A DNA stretch of 64,000 nt, from positions 4,569,501-4,633,500 of the forward strand of contig NZ_CP108581.1 in assembly GCF_036010665.1 (NCBI RefSeq), read 5' to 3'. Below are positions 34,198-42,533 of the stretch, piece by piece; within the stretch, counting starts at the first letter, position 1; each line of letters starts with the position of its first letter. The notes beneath the pieces were generated by a model. It saw nothing but the letters and a program-made list of their open reading frames with translations. It was not told the DNA's origin and did not search any database. Source of the stretch: Microbispora sp. NBC_01189 (lineage in GTDB: Bacteria > Actinomycetota > Actinomycetes > Streptosporangiales > Streptosporangiaceae). The position numbers were made by a program, and so were the translations under genes.

Positions 34198-35021
34198 CGC
34201 ACTCCTTTGACGAGGGTGGTTCCCGCTCCCGCCCGCGCGGTGAGCACCGGCGAGGGGCCGCGCCCGTCGCCGAGGACGACGTGCGGCACGCCCGCCAGGC
34301 ACGCCTCGCCCGCGGTCCGCAGTTTGACCTTCATGCGCCCGCCGGCCAGGTCGAGGTATCCGGCGAGGTCCTCGCACGGGATCTCGGTCACCAGGCTGGC
34401 GGGGTCGCCGGGGTCCCGCAGGAGCCCCGGCACGTTGGACAGGATGACGAGCCAGTCGGCCTCCAGCGCGACCGCGAGACGCGCGGCGAACCGGTCGGCG
34501 TCCACGTTGAGCAGCCCGGCGCCGGACTCCGGGCCCGCCTCCGGGTCGTACGCGGGCGGCGAGATCACCGGCACGTATCCCGCCGCGAGCAGGGTCCGCG
34601 GCAGGTGGGCGTCCACCGCCGAGATCCGCCCGGACAGGTCGTCGCGGACCACCCGCCGGACGCCGTCCACGACGACGTTCGCCGGGGGCGTCCGGCGGGC
34701 GGTGACCATCCCGCCGTCGGCTCCCGACAGGCCCACCGCCCGGACGCCGAGCCGGAGCAGCTCGGTCACCAGCGGGGGTTTCAGGCGGCCGAGCATGCCG
34801 AGGACGAGCACGTCGAGCGCCGCCGCGTCGGTGTACCGGCTGCGGCGCCCGCCGGGCGCGGTCAGGTACCGCGTCGGGCGGCCGAGCTCGTCCGCGAGCC
34901 GGTCGGCCTCGGCGCCGCCGCCGTGGACCACGACGACGCTGTCGCCGCGGTCCACCAGCGCGCGGATGTCGGCGCACGCCCGGGACATGTCCGCGCCGAG
35001 CGATCCGCCGACCTTGATCAC
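34194..35021 (-). CDS. lysZ: LysZ-like kinase of carrier-bound glutamate
   Basis: 275 residues if begun at GTG 35021, giving MIKVGGSLG, the N-terminus expected for LysZ; a longer frame to 35129 would overlap LysY by nearly 90 nt and adds unmatched residues. The acetylglutamate-kinase fold is clear: VVVVHGGGAEADRLA, GLSGADGGM, LNVDADRFAARLA and GGRMKVKLRTA. It phosphorylates the gamma-carboxylate of LysW-bound Glu. It lies between LysY and LysK with a 19-nt gap and a 4-nt overlap. Confidence 0.85.
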   Translation of the reverse strand: MIKVGGSLGADMSRACADIRALVDRGDSVVVVHGGGAEADRLADELGRPTRYLTAPGGRRSRYTDAAALDVLVLGMLGRLKPPLVTELLRLGVRAVGLSGADGGMVTARRTPPANVVVDGVRRVVRDDLSGRISAVDAHLPRTLLAAGYVPVISPPAYDPEAGPESGAGLLNVDADRFAARLAVALEADWLVILSNVPGLLRDPGDPASLVTEIPCEDLAGYLDLAGGRMKVKLRTAGEACLAGVPHVVLGDGRGPSPVLTARAGAGTTLVKGVR

Positions 35022-35040
35022 GTACCGTTCCGATCGGGTG

Positions 35041-36063
35041 TCAGACGGGGTGGAGCCCGGCGAATCCGAGTCCCGCGGTCTCCTCCCAGTCAGCGGCGAT
35101 GTTGAGGCACTGGACGGCATTTCCGGCACCTCCCTTCACCAGGTTGTCCAGTGCGGCCACCACCACCAGGTGGTCGCCGCCGGGGGCGAGGGCCAGCCCG
35201 ATGTCGCAGAAGTTGCTGCCGGAGAGGATCTTCGGTTCCGGCATGCGGTGCAGCGCCGAGCGTTCCCTGATCACGCGGACGAACGGCTCCTCGCCGTACG
35301 CCTTGCGGTAGACGGCCCACAGTTCGCGTTCGGTGACCGTGCGGGAGGGGGTGACGTGACAGGCGACCTGCACCCCGCGCACCGCCTCCACGGCGGTCAC
35401 CGACATGTGCGCCGTGATCCCGCACGCCTGCTCGATCTCCGCGGTGTGGCGGTGCCCGTGGGGTTTGGCCATCCGCATCGCGCCGCTGCGCTCGGGATGA
35501 TGGCTGCCCTCGTCGGGCGTCCGCCCGCCGCCGCTGGAGCCCGTACGGGCGTCGACGACGACCGCGCCGCCGATCAGTCCCTCGGCCGCCAGCGGGTGCA
35601 GCGCGAGGATCGCCGCGTTGGCCATGCAGCCGGCCACCGCGATGTGGGTGGCGCCGCGCAGCCCGTCCCGGTTGAGCTCCGGGATGCCGGGCTGGAAGCG
35701 GGCCAGCCACGCGGGGTCGGGCGGCGGCCCGGGATAGAAGCGCGCCCGCCTCGCCGGGTCGTGGATCCGGAAGTCCGCGCTGAGGTCCACGACCGTCGGC
35801 GCGAGCCCCGACCAGCGTTCGACGGAGCGCGTCGACGTGCCGTGCGGGGTCGCGAGGAAGACGACGTCGCAGGGCGACAGGTCCTCCTCACGGGTGAAGC
35901 ACAGGTCGGTCTGGCCGCGCAGGTTCGGGTGGGAGACCCGCAGGGGGCGCCCGGCCTGCCGTTCCGAGGTGACCTGTGCCAGTTCGATGTGCGGATGACG
36001 CAGCAGCAGCCGGACGATCTCACCGCCGATGTAGCCGCTGCCGCCGACGACGGCGGCCCTCAT
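35041..36063 (-). CDS. lysY: LysY-like N-acyl-glutamyl-phosphate reductase
   Basis: 340 residues; ATG 36063 overlaps the ligase stop (ATGA). It is an ArgC-fold enzyme with the NADP-binding VVGGSGYIGGEIVRLLLRHP, catalytic Cys in VAGCMANAAILALHPL and catalytic His in RMAKPHGHRHTAEIEQ. It reduces carrier-bound glutamyl phosphate to the semialdehyde, the proposed acceptor for the transketolase. The CMANAA sequence differs from the usual CNATA of ArgC/LysY, a small departure next to the active Cys. Confidence 0.87.
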   Translation of the reverse strand: MRAAVVGGSGYIGGEIVRLLLRHPHIELAQVTSERQAGRPLRVSHPNLRGQTDLCFTREEDLSPCDVVFLATPHGTSTRSVERWSGLAPTVVDLSADFRIHDPARRARFYPGPPPDPAWLARFQPGIPELNRDGLRGATHIAVAGCMANAAILALHPLAAEGLIGGAVVVDARTGSSGGGRTPDEGSHHPERSGAMRMAKPHGHRHTAEIEQACGITAHMSVTAVEAVRGVQVACHVTPSRTVTERELWAVYRKAYGEEPFVRVIRERSALHRMPEPKILSGSNFCDIGLALAPGGDHLVVVAALDNLVKGGAGNAVQCLNIAADWEETAGLGFAGLHPV

Positions 36064-36929
36064 CGCGCCAGCGCCCCGAGGACGTGGCCGACGACGAGGC
36101 CGGCCAGGTCCACCTCGGCCGCCTGGATGAGCCCGTGGAACTCCATGGTGTGGTTCACCTCGGTGACGAGCAGTTCCCCGGTGGAGCGCTCGATCAGGTC
36201 CACCGCGAGCATGCCGCCGCCGACCGCCTGGGCCGCCCGCAGCGAGAGCTTCACCAGGTCGTCGGTGAGAGCGCACCGCTCCGTGGACGCGCCCCGGGCG
36301 GTGTTGGTGATCCAGTGGCCGGAGCGCCGGTAGACCGCGGCCACCACCTCGTCGCCGAGCACGATCACCCTGAGGTCGCGGCCCGGCTTGTCGACGTACT
36401 CCTGCACGTAGAAGACCGAGTGCACCGGCGAGCGCAGCGACTGCTTGTGCTCGATCAGCGCCTCGGCCGCGTCGCGGTCGTTGACCTTGGCCAGCAGCCG
36501 GCCCCACGACCCGACGGCCGGTTTGACCACGGCCGGGTAGCCGATACGTTCGATGGCCTCCAGGGCGGCGTCGGGAGTGAGCGCGACGACCGTCTCCGGT
36601 GCCGGTATCCCGGCGCCGGCCAGCGCCAGCGAGGTGAGGATCTTGTCGCCGCAGGTCTCGATCACGGCGCTGGAGTTGAAGACCGGGAGGTTCCCGGCCT
36701 CGAACAGGCGCGCCGCGTACAGACCGCGCGTGTGGGACATGCTCCGGTTGAGCACGCCCCGGTAGCGGCCCGCCACGGGCGCGCCGAGGTCGCCGATCAC
36801 CCGGCGTTCGTCGACCTGCTCGTACGGCACGCCGCGCCGTTCGAGGGCCTCGAAGATCAAGCGTTCCTCAAGGCGCGTGCGGGTGGTCAGGACGGCGAGC
36901 GGGCCGTCCTGACCAGCGCTGATCGTCAC
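36060..36929 (-). CDS. lysX: LysX-like ATP-grasp ligase charging the carrier protein
   Basis: 289 residues from GTG 36929, with GGGGAG 8 nt upstream. RimK/LysX-type ATP-grasp: AVVKPAVGSWGRLLAKV (ATP loop, about residues 133-149), VFYVQEYVDKPGRDLRVIV and the metal-binding VTEVNHTMEFHG near residue 262. It forms an isopeptide bond between the amino group of Glu and the C-terminal Glu side chain of the LysW-like protein. It sits 3 nt after the carrier gene. A Glu substrate, not aminoadipate, is inferred from the transketolase/aminotransferase neighbours. Confidence 0.88.
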   Translation of the reverse strand: MTISAGQDGPLAVLTTRTRLEERLIFEALERRGVPYEQVDERRVIGDLGAPVAGRYRGVLNRSMSHTRGLYAARLFEAGNLPVFNSSAVIETCGDKILTSLALAGAGIPAPETVVALTPDAALEAIERIGYPAVVKPAVGSWGRLLAKVNDRDAAEALIEHKQSLRSPVHSVFYVQEYVDKPGRDLRVIVLGDEVVAAVYRRSGHWITNTARGASTERCALTDDLVKLSLRAAQAVGGGMLAVDLIERSTGELLVTEVNHTMEFHGLIQAAEVDLAGLVVGHVLGALAR

Positions 36930-36932
36930 GTT

Positions 36933-37109
36933 CTACTCCCCGAAGTCTTCCTCGATCTCCGGCGCGAGCGCGAACTCGGCGGGGTCGAGGCCGATGACCT
37001 CGAGCTCCGCCTGGCAGGCCGGGCATACGACGATGGACGTCACCCGCAGGTCCGAGGACGTGGGCACGGCCTCGGTGCAGTCGGGACAGGTGCTCACTGC
37101 GACGGTCAT
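36933..37109 (-). CDS. lysW: LysW-like amino-group carrier protein
   Basis: 58 residues. Two CxxC knuckles (CPDC and CPAC) form the zinc site, and the acidic tail ends IEEDFGE, the variant of the LysW EDWGE attachment motif. The last Glu carries the growing amino acid by its amino group. Start ATG 37109 overlaps the transketolase stop (ATGA). The carrier protects the amine and presents the substrate to LysX, Z, Y, the transketolase, the aminotransferase and LysK, all in this operon. Trp is replaced by Phe in the terminal motif. Confidence 0.93.
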   Translation of the reverse strand: MTVAVSTCPDCTEAVPTSSDLRVTSIVVCPACQAELEVIGLDPAEFALAPEIEEDFGE

Positions 37110-38119
37110 GGAGACTCTCCTTGTTCGGTGCTGGTGCGGACATCCGGACGACCGCGCAGGACGGACTCGGCCGCGCGGACCACGTGGTCCCGCGACACGC
37201 CGCACTGCGCGAGCTGTTCCTCGTGACTGCCGGGCCGGGAGCAGAACGCGTCGCCGACGCCCACGCGCACCACCCGCGCCGGGCGGTGCTCGGCCAGGGT
37301 CTCGGCGACCGCGCCGCCGAGCCCGCCGAGCACGGAGTGGTCCTCGACGGTCACGACGCCCACGGTCGTCTCCGCCGCCTCCACCAGGGCGGCGACGTCG
37401 AGCGGCTTGATCGTGTGCATGTTGAGCACGCACGCCTCGATCCCCGCCGCGGCGAGCCGGCGCGCCGCGTCGAGCGCGAACCGTACGGGGAGGGCGCCCG
37501 CGGCCACGATCGTCACGTCGCCGCCCGCGCGGAGCCGTACCGCCCGGCCCACGGTGAAGCCGTCGTCGCCCGAGTGGACCGGAGGGGTCGGGTTGCGGCC
37601 GAGCCTGATGTAGACCGGCCCCGGCAGGTAGGCGGCGGCGCGGACCATGCGGACGGTCTCCGCGGGGTCCGCGGGCGTCATCACGGTCATGTTCGGCAGG
37701 CTCCGCATGACAGCGAGGTCCTGCTGGGCGTGGTGCGTGGGGCCGAGGTGGGCGGCGGACAACCCGGAGTGGGTGCCGACGATCCGCACCGGAAGCGCGT
37801 GGTAGGCGACGTCGATCTTGACCTGTTCCAGGGCCCGCGCCGAGGCGAAGGCCGCCATCGTGTTGACGAACGGCAGGACGCCGGTGCTCGCCACCGCCGC
37901 CGCGACGGTGATCAGGTTGGCCTCGGCGATGCCCAGGTCGACGTACTGGCCCGGCAGTTCGGCCTCGAACTGCCGTTCCAGCCCGCCCATGTCGGAGTCG
38001 AGGCACCAGACGCGGCCGTCCGCCCGGGCCAGCTCCAGCAGCGTGGCCCGGTAGGCGGCGCGGTCGGAGTCGGGCGCCGGCGCCCGGGCCGGGGCGCCGC
38101 GCTCGCGCGTGGTGGTCAT
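37106..38119 (-). CDS. Transketolase C-terminal subunit
   Basis: 337 residues: pyrimidine-binding half with Glu for ThDP activation in YVDLGIAEANLITVAAA, then the SAAHLGPTHHAQQDLAVMR loop and the C-terminal domain (VGVVTVEDHSVLGGLGGAVAE). ATG 38119 overlaps the N-subunit stop (ATGA). Split transketolases of this kind in LysW-type clusters add a two-carbon ketol unit to carrier-bound glutamate semialdehyde, giving the 5,7-dihydroxy-6-oxo skeleton of the DADH pathway (established for vazabitide A). The same role here is inference from gene content. Confidence 0.87.
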   Translation of the reverse strand: MTTTRERGAPARAPAPDSDRAAYRATLLELARADGRVWCLDSDMGGLERQFEAELPGQYVDLGIAEANLITVAAAVASTGVLPFVNTMAAFASARALEQVKIDVAYHALPVRIVGTHSGLSAAHLGPTHHAQQDLAVMRSLPNMTVMTPADPAETVRMVRAAAYLPGPVYIRLGRNPTPPVHSGDDGFTVGRAVRLRAGGDVTIVAAGALPVRFALDAARRLAAAGIEACVLNMHTIKPLDVAALVEAAETTVGVVTVEDHSVLGGLGGAVAETLAEHRPARVVRVGVGDAFCSRPGSHEEQLAQCGVSRDHVVRAAESVLRGRPDVRTSTEQGESP

Positions 38120-38967
38120 GCCGCGGCCCGCAGCGCGGCCAGGGCCCGCTCGTACGCCTCGGGGCCGAGCTTGGCGAAGTGACTCTGCTTGCGGTGCTCC
38201 AGATGACGCACCCCCCGGCCCTTCACGGTGTCCGCGATCAGCACGGCCGGGCCTCCCGGCACGGGCGGGGTGCGCAGGGCCGGCACCAGCTCGGCGAAGT
38301 CGTGCCCGTCGGCGTGCGACACCTGCCAGCCGAACGCGCGCCACCGGTCGGCCAGTGGCTCCAGCCGCATCCGGTCCTCCGTCGAGCCGTTGATCTGCAG
38401 GCGGTTGCGGTCGACCACCGCGGTGAGGTTGTCCAGCCGGTAGTGCGCGGCCGACATCGCGGCCTCCCACACCGTGCCCTCCTGCAGTTCGCCATCGCCG
38501 AGCAGGACGAACACGCGGTTGGCACGCCCGGCCCGCTTGGCCGCGAGTGCCAGGCCGACGGCGAGGGACAGGCCGTGGCCGAGCGACCCGGTGGCGAACT
38601 CCACCCCCGGGACCGCGGGGGTGGGGTGGGCCATGAGCCTGCCGTCGGGGTGGCCGTAGCTCGCCAGCTCCGACGGCGGGAAGAAGCCGCGCTCGGCGAG
38701 CGTGGAGTAGAGCGCGGCGCTCGCGTGTCCCTTGCTCAGCACGAAGTTGTCGCGCCCGGACCAGCCGGGCTCCTGCGGGCGCACCCGCATGACCTCGAAG
38801 TACAGCGCGACGAGGATGTCCGCCGCCGACAGCGACCCCCCTATGTGGGTGCCGACGGCCCCGGCGCCGATGGCCAGCACGTGCTCCCGCACCGCCAGGG
38901 CGGTGCGGGACAACGCGGCCGGGTCGGCGGCGCCCTCGGGGCTCCGCGCGACGGTCTCGACGGTCAT
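38116..38967 (-). CDS. Transketolase N-terminal subunit
   Basis: 283 residues: diphosphate-binding half with the ThDP motif GDGELQEGTVWEAAMSAAHY running to VVDRNRLQ, plus FVLSKGHASAALY and GSLGHGLSLAVG. It needs the C-subunit for an active site at the interface. ATG 38967 overlaps the aminotransferase stop (ATGA). Acting on a protein-bound aldehyde instead of a sugar phosphate would fit the split, open architecture. Confidence 0.88.
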   Translation of the reverse strand: MTVETVARSPEGAADPAALSRTALAVREHVLAIGAGAVGTHIGGSLSAADILVALYFEVMRVRPQEPGWSGRDNFVLSKGHASAALYSTLAERGFFPPSELASYGHPDGRLMAHPTPAVPGVEFATGSLGHGLSLAVGLALAAKRAGRANRVFVLLGDGELQEGTVWEAAMSAAHYRLDNLTAVVDRNRLQINGSTEDRMRLEPLADRWRAFGWQVSHADGHDFAELVPALRTPPVPGGPAVLIADTVKGRGVRHLEHRKQSHFAKLGPEAYERALAALRAAA

Positions 38968-40322
38968 GCGGCCGCTCCGGCGTGCGCGTGGCCGACGCCC
39001 TTCACCGCCGCCCACGGCGGGGCGTACGGCGCGGACCGGGCGAAGCGGCCGATCACGTCGAGGTTCTCCCAGACCCGCTGGAAGGCGTCGGCGTACTCCT
39101 CCAGCGCCGGCCCGGCGTCCGGGTTGAGGTGCATGCGCCGCAGGCACAGGGAGTCCTCGATCACGGCGCAGGTCACCGGGTAGTCGGCCAGGTCGTAACG
39201 CTGCGGGTTGACCCCCGGCAGCGACCAGGGGTATCCCCGGCCGTACGCGTCCTGCTCCTGGAACACCGGCTGGCCCGGCAGCGGGATGATCTGGTAGTGC
39301 GTCAGAGGCACGCCCTCGGCCAGCAGCGCGCGGCGCAGCGCCTGCCGGAACCGGCCGGGCGTGACGCCGTCCAGCCCCGCGGCCTCCGGGTCGAAGCGGA
39401 AGCGCAGCATGTGCCACATGTGGGTGCGGTCGTCGGGCACGGAGGGAAGGACGATGCCGGGCAGTTCGGCGAGCCGGTCGAGGAACACCGGGATGTTCTG
39501 CTCGCGCCGCACCTGATAGTCCCAGAACCGGTCGAGCTGGGCCCGGGTGAAGGCGGCGAGGACCGCGCTGAGCTTGAGGTTCGACCCCCGTGTGGCGGAG
39601 ACGTAGAGACGCTCCTCCGTGCTCAGGTCCTCGCCCAGGATGCGCAGGCTGCGGCAGCGATCGGCGACCCGCTCGTCGTCGGTGACGATCAGCCCGCCCT
39701 CGCCGCAGGTCGGGATGCTCTTCTCCACGTTGAGGCTGAAGCAGCCGACCTCGCCGATCGAGCCCGCCGTACGGCCGCGGTACTTGCCTCCCTGGGCCTG
39801 GACCGCGTCCTCGATGACGTAGAGGTCGTACTTGCGCGCCAGCGCCAGGATCTCGTCCATGTCGGCCGGCAGGCCGCCGAGATGCACCGGGATGATCGCA
39901 CGTGTGCGATTGGTGATCTTCGCCTCGATCTGCGTGACGTCGATGTTGAACGACACGGGATCGATGTCCACGAACACGGGGACGGCGAGTTGGTAGAGGG
40001 GAGCCATCGCGGTCGCGACGTAGCTCAGGGCCGGCACGATCACCTCGTCGCCGGGACCGATGCCGAGCGCGGTCAGCGCCAGCTCCAGCGCAACCGTGCC
40101 GCTGTTGACCGACACCGCGTGGCGGGTGTCGCAGAACTCGGCCCATTCGCTTTCCAGCCCGCTGATCTCGGGCTCTTCCTTCGCGCCCACGGTGAATTTC
40201 CCGTGGTCCAGCACGCGTAGCACGGCGTCCCGATCGGCCTGCGTCACCACCGGCCATTCCAGTCTGCGGTATTCCGGCCGGACCGCGGGCTTGCCGCCGA
40301 ACATCGCCAGATCGGCCTTCAT
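38964..40322 (-). CDS. DegT/DnrJ/EryC1 PLP aminotransferase
   Basis: 452 residues from ATG 40322 (AAGGAGAG upstream). The PLP Lys is in FSLNVEKSIPTCGEGGL (about residue 195); DEVIVPALSYVATAMAP and VIEDAVQAQGG are also typical. Members aminate keto sugars and related ketones; in the DADH route this step puts the 6-amino group on the carrier-bound ketone. First gene of the nine-gene LysW operon, with a SARP-type promoter directly upstream. AHBA-synthase-like enzymes share the fold, but no other aminoshikimate genes are here. Confidence 0.87.
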   Translation of the reverse strand: MKADLAMFGGKPAVRPEYRRLEWPVVTQADRDAVLRVLDHGKFTVGAKEEPEISGLESEWAEFCDTRHAVSVNSGTVALELALTALGIGPGDEVIVPALSYVATAMAPLYQLAVPVFVDIDPVSFNIDVTQIEAKITNRTRAIIPVHLGGLPADMDEILALARKYDLYVIEDAVQAQGGKYRGRTAGSIGEVGCFSLNVEKSIPTCGEGGLIVTDDERVADRCRSLRILGEDLSTEERLYVSATRGSNLKLSAVLAAFTRAQLDRFWDYQVRREQNIPVFLDRLAELPGIVLPSVPDDRTHMWHMLRFRFDPEAAGLDGVTPGRFRQALRRALLAEGVPLTHYQIIPLPGQPVFQEQDAYGRGYPWSLPGVNPQRYDLADYPVTCAVIEDSLCLRRMHLNPDAGPALEEYADAFQRVWENLDVIGRFARSAPYAPPWAAVKGVGHAHAGAAA

Positions 40323-40373
40323 TTCTCTCCTTCTGCCGCACCATTTCCCTTATTCGGGCGTCAGGCGGAGACC

Positions 40374-40461
40374 ACGCTAATCATCCGTTCTCTCGCGGCG
40401 GTATTGAAATGGCACGCCTTTTCTCTCGCCGTGGTATTGATTCGAGCTGATATTTCTCTCG
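40374..40461 (-). promoter_or_regulatory. SARP-type promoter with three 33-bp-spaced repeats
   Basis: TTCTCTCG occurs on the plus strand at 40388, 40421 and 40454, exactly 33 bp (three helical turns) apart; the first two copies extend to a 20-bp match with two differences (40388-40407 and 40421-40440). Read on the gene strand the box is CGAGAGAA, and 8 bp after the last copy comes TAGCGT (40379-40374) as the -10. The rest of the 163-bp gap has only the DegT ribosome site. Confidence 0.65.
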
Positions 40462-40485
40462 GCCGCGGAAACGGCGATTCCGGAG

Positions 40486-41568
40486 TCAGCTCCGGGCCCA
40501 GGCGAGGGCCTTCTCGACGGGTGAGATGCCGTACTCCGCCTCGACCGCGGCCGCGACCAGGTGGCAGAACAGGTACCGCTGCAGCGGCACGAGCCCGAGC
40601 CTGCCCAGGTGGGAGTAGAGCATGTTGACGGCCAGTCGGTGCCCGAGGAACCAGTCGGAGCCGAGCACCTCGGTTCTGTACCGCCCGGTGGCCAGCAGGA
40701 TCTCGTGGAAGTCGACGGTGTGCAGTTGCGGCATCCCGGGCTCGCGCGGGCCGGCGTCGAGGTCGATCCTCCTGTCGCGGATGAGGGGCGCGGCGAGGGC
40801 CTTCCCGCGCTCGACGTGGTCGAGCCACTCGCGCACGTGCGGCGGCGTCCGGCCCTCGTCCACCTCGGCCACCCGGCGGCGGACCAGGGCCCGCAACCGC
40901 CGCTCGTGCTGCCGGTACTTCGCCTCGAAGCCCGCCCGTACCCCGTCGCGGTCCACGCAGTAGGAGGCGAAGGCGTCGGCGTGGGAGCGGAAGGACATGT
41001 ATCCGCGCGAGATCGGCGGCACGCTGGTGTGCGCGAAGGCGATCATCAGGTCGAGGCTGAGCTGGAAGAGCGACAGGTCGCCCCGGCGGAAGGCGGCCAG
41101 CGTCCCGAACGCCATCCGGGTGCTCTCGGCGTAGAGGGAGTCGAGCAGGTCCACCAGAGCCTGACCGCCGAGCACGTGCCGGCGATCCTCGTACGGCTCG
41201 GTCTGGATGGTGTTGTCCGGGTACCACGGCCGGAGCGGGCCGAGCTCGCTCTCCCGCAGGGCCAGCGCCCGGTGGGCCTCCTCCAGGGCGGCCTCGTCCA
41301 GGACCGCGCGGGAGGGATGCTCGCCGAGGTAGCGGCCGAGGCGTTCGGTGGCCAGCGGCAGGATCTCGTCCTGCCAGACGTCGTCGGCGGCGCGGAGGTT
41401 CAGGCGGAGGTGCGGCCCGCGCCGCCAGTGGCGCACGAAGTACGGCTGCCGCGCCCGGTCGCCGAGTTCGGCCAGCAGCGGCCGGACGGCGTCGAGGATG
41501 AGCCCGTCCTTCTCCGTCGCGTAGTAACGCACCTGGATGCTGTGCCAGGGGGTCGTGGGGTCGTTCAC
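40486..41568 (-). CDS. Thiopeptide-type SpaB_C-domain protein, probable [4+2] pyridine synthase (TbtD-like)
   Basis: 360 residues; the GTG start 41568 overlaps the upstream stop (GTGA). The N-terminus has the family pattern: WHSIQVRYYATEKDGLI, then YFVRHWRRGPHLRLNLRA. TbtD-type enzymes of about this length join two dehydroalanines into a six-membered nitrogen ring and expel the leader peptide. It is the last gene of the RiPP operon after a TbtB-like and a second SpaB_C protein. Assigning D rather than C to this copy rests on length and order, and the two could be swapped. Confidence 0.7.
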   Translation of the reverse strand: MNDPTTPWHSIQVRYYATEKDGLILDAVRPLLAELGDRARQPYFVRHWRRGPHLRLNLRAADDVWQDEILPLATERLGRYLGEHPSRAVLDEAALEEAHRALALRESELGPLRPWYPDNTIQTEPYEDRRHVLGGQALVDLLDSLYAESTRMAFGTLAAFRRGDLSLFQLSLDLMIAFAHTSVPPISRGYMSFRSHADAFASYCVDRDGVRAGFEAKYRQHERRLRALVRRRVAEVDEGRTPPHVREWLDHVERGKALAAPLIRDRRIDLDAGPREPGMPQLHTVDFHEILLATGRYRTEVLGSDWFLGHRLAVNMLYSHLGRLGLVPLQRYLFCHLVAAAVEAEYGISPVEKALAWARS

Positions 41569-42533
41569 CGGTGCTCCAGTTCGCGGTAGGTGGTGCCGAC
41601 GAGGTGACGCAGGTGCGTCTCCTGCGCGCCCGGCAGCCCGAGCCGGTTGCACAGCAGGTGGACGCAGCGGAGGAGAAGGATCAGGACGTCGCCGCGCGCC
41701 CGGGTGACGCCGGGCGGCTGGAAGGAGGAGACGGCGGTTTCGGGGTGGAAGCGCCCGGCCGCCTGGAGGTCCAGGGCGCGCAGGCGCAGGGTGTCGATGG
41801 AGCGCCACCACGCGCCGAGGGGGTCGCGGGCGCCGGGGACCTCCGCGCCGGCGGCGATGCGGTGGCAGCGCAGAAGCTGCGCCGTGAGCGCGGCCCGTTC
41901 CCGGTCGTTCGAAGGCCGGTCATGCGGGTCCCAGCGTTCGCGGCTCGCTTCGAGCGCGCGGGCGAGGCGGGCGGGGTCCGGTTCCCAGGCCGCCAGGGCG
42001 AGCATCAGCGCGGCCGCGGCGAAACCCCGCCTGCGTCCGGGCTCGATCCCGCCGTCGAGCAGGGCGAGCGCGATGCGGCTGGAGTCGCAGAAGTGCCCTT
42101 CCACGGCGTCGATCGCCTCCGGCCCGCCGTACGTCGCGTACTCAGGGCGGTAGGCGACGGCCTCCACCGCGTCGCGGGTGCGCACCCGCCGGTCGTAGTG
42201 GGTGAGGTGCTCGGCCCCGGCGAACCGCTCGGCCGCGGCGGCGTACCCTGCGGCGTACTTCCCGGAGTCCCACGTGGCCTGATGCGGTGAGGGGTAGGCG
42301 GCCAGGTGCCGTTCCAGCGCGGCCCTCGCGCGTGCCTCCACCTCGCCGGTGCGGGCGGCCGGCCGGAGCCGCAGCCGCAGGTGCGGCCCGCCCTCCCAGT
42401 AACGCAGGAAGAAGTGGCGGACGAGCAGGCCGTCGGCGGTGAGCGAGCGCACCAGGCCGCCGACCGCCTGGGTGATCAGCCGGTCGGTGCCGCCCCGATG
42501 GAACGCGTGCAGCGAGATCCACGGCTCAGTCAT
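41565..42533 (-). CDS. Thiopeptide-type SpaB_C-domain protein, probable glutamate-elimination enzyme (TbtC-like)
   Basis: 322 residues. Starts WISLHAFHRGGTDRLI, then FFLRYWEGGPHLRLRLR, the signature of the lantibiotic-dehydratase C-terminal (elimination) domain found as a separate protein in thiopeptide clusters. It removes glutamate from glutamylated Ser/Thr to give dehydro amino acids. Its start overlaps the TbtB-like stop by 8 nt. Two separate SpaB_C proteins plus one LanB N-domain protein is the thiopeptide/pyritide arrangement, not that of a lanthipeptide. Confidence 0.72.
   Translation of the reverse strand: MTEPWISLHAFHRGGTDRLITQAVGGLVRSLTADGLLVRHFFLRYWEGGPHLRLRLRPAARTGEVEARARAALERHLAAYPSPHQATWDSGKYAAGYAAAAERFAGAEHLTHYDRRVRTRDAVEAVAYRPEYATYGGPEAIDAVEGHFCDSSRIALALLDGGIEPGRRRGFAAAALMLALAAWEPDPARLARALEASRERWDPHDRPSNDRERAALTAQLLRCHRIAAGAEVPGARDPLGAWWRSIDTLRLRALDLQAAGRFHPETAVSSFQPPGVTRARGDVLILLLRCVHLLCNRLGLPGAQETHLRHLVGTTYRELEHR

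Noticed and set aside
33121-37109. Primary lysine or arginine biosynthesis
   Set aside because: The genes are in one operon with a split transketolase and a DegT aminotransferase and behind a SARP-type promoter. None of the upstream aminoadipate genes (homocitrate synthase, homoaconitase) is present.
38964-40322. AHBA synthase
   Set aside because: Same PLP fold, but no aminoDAHP synthase, kinase or phosphatase genes of the aminoshikimate pathway are in the window.
40361-40485. Repeated peptide-like frame (AREKACHFNTAARERM) from the 33-bp repeats
   Set aside because: The frame differs from the upstream gene, has no start codon of its own, and the third repeat keeps only the 8-bp box. The spacing to a -10 explains the repeats better.
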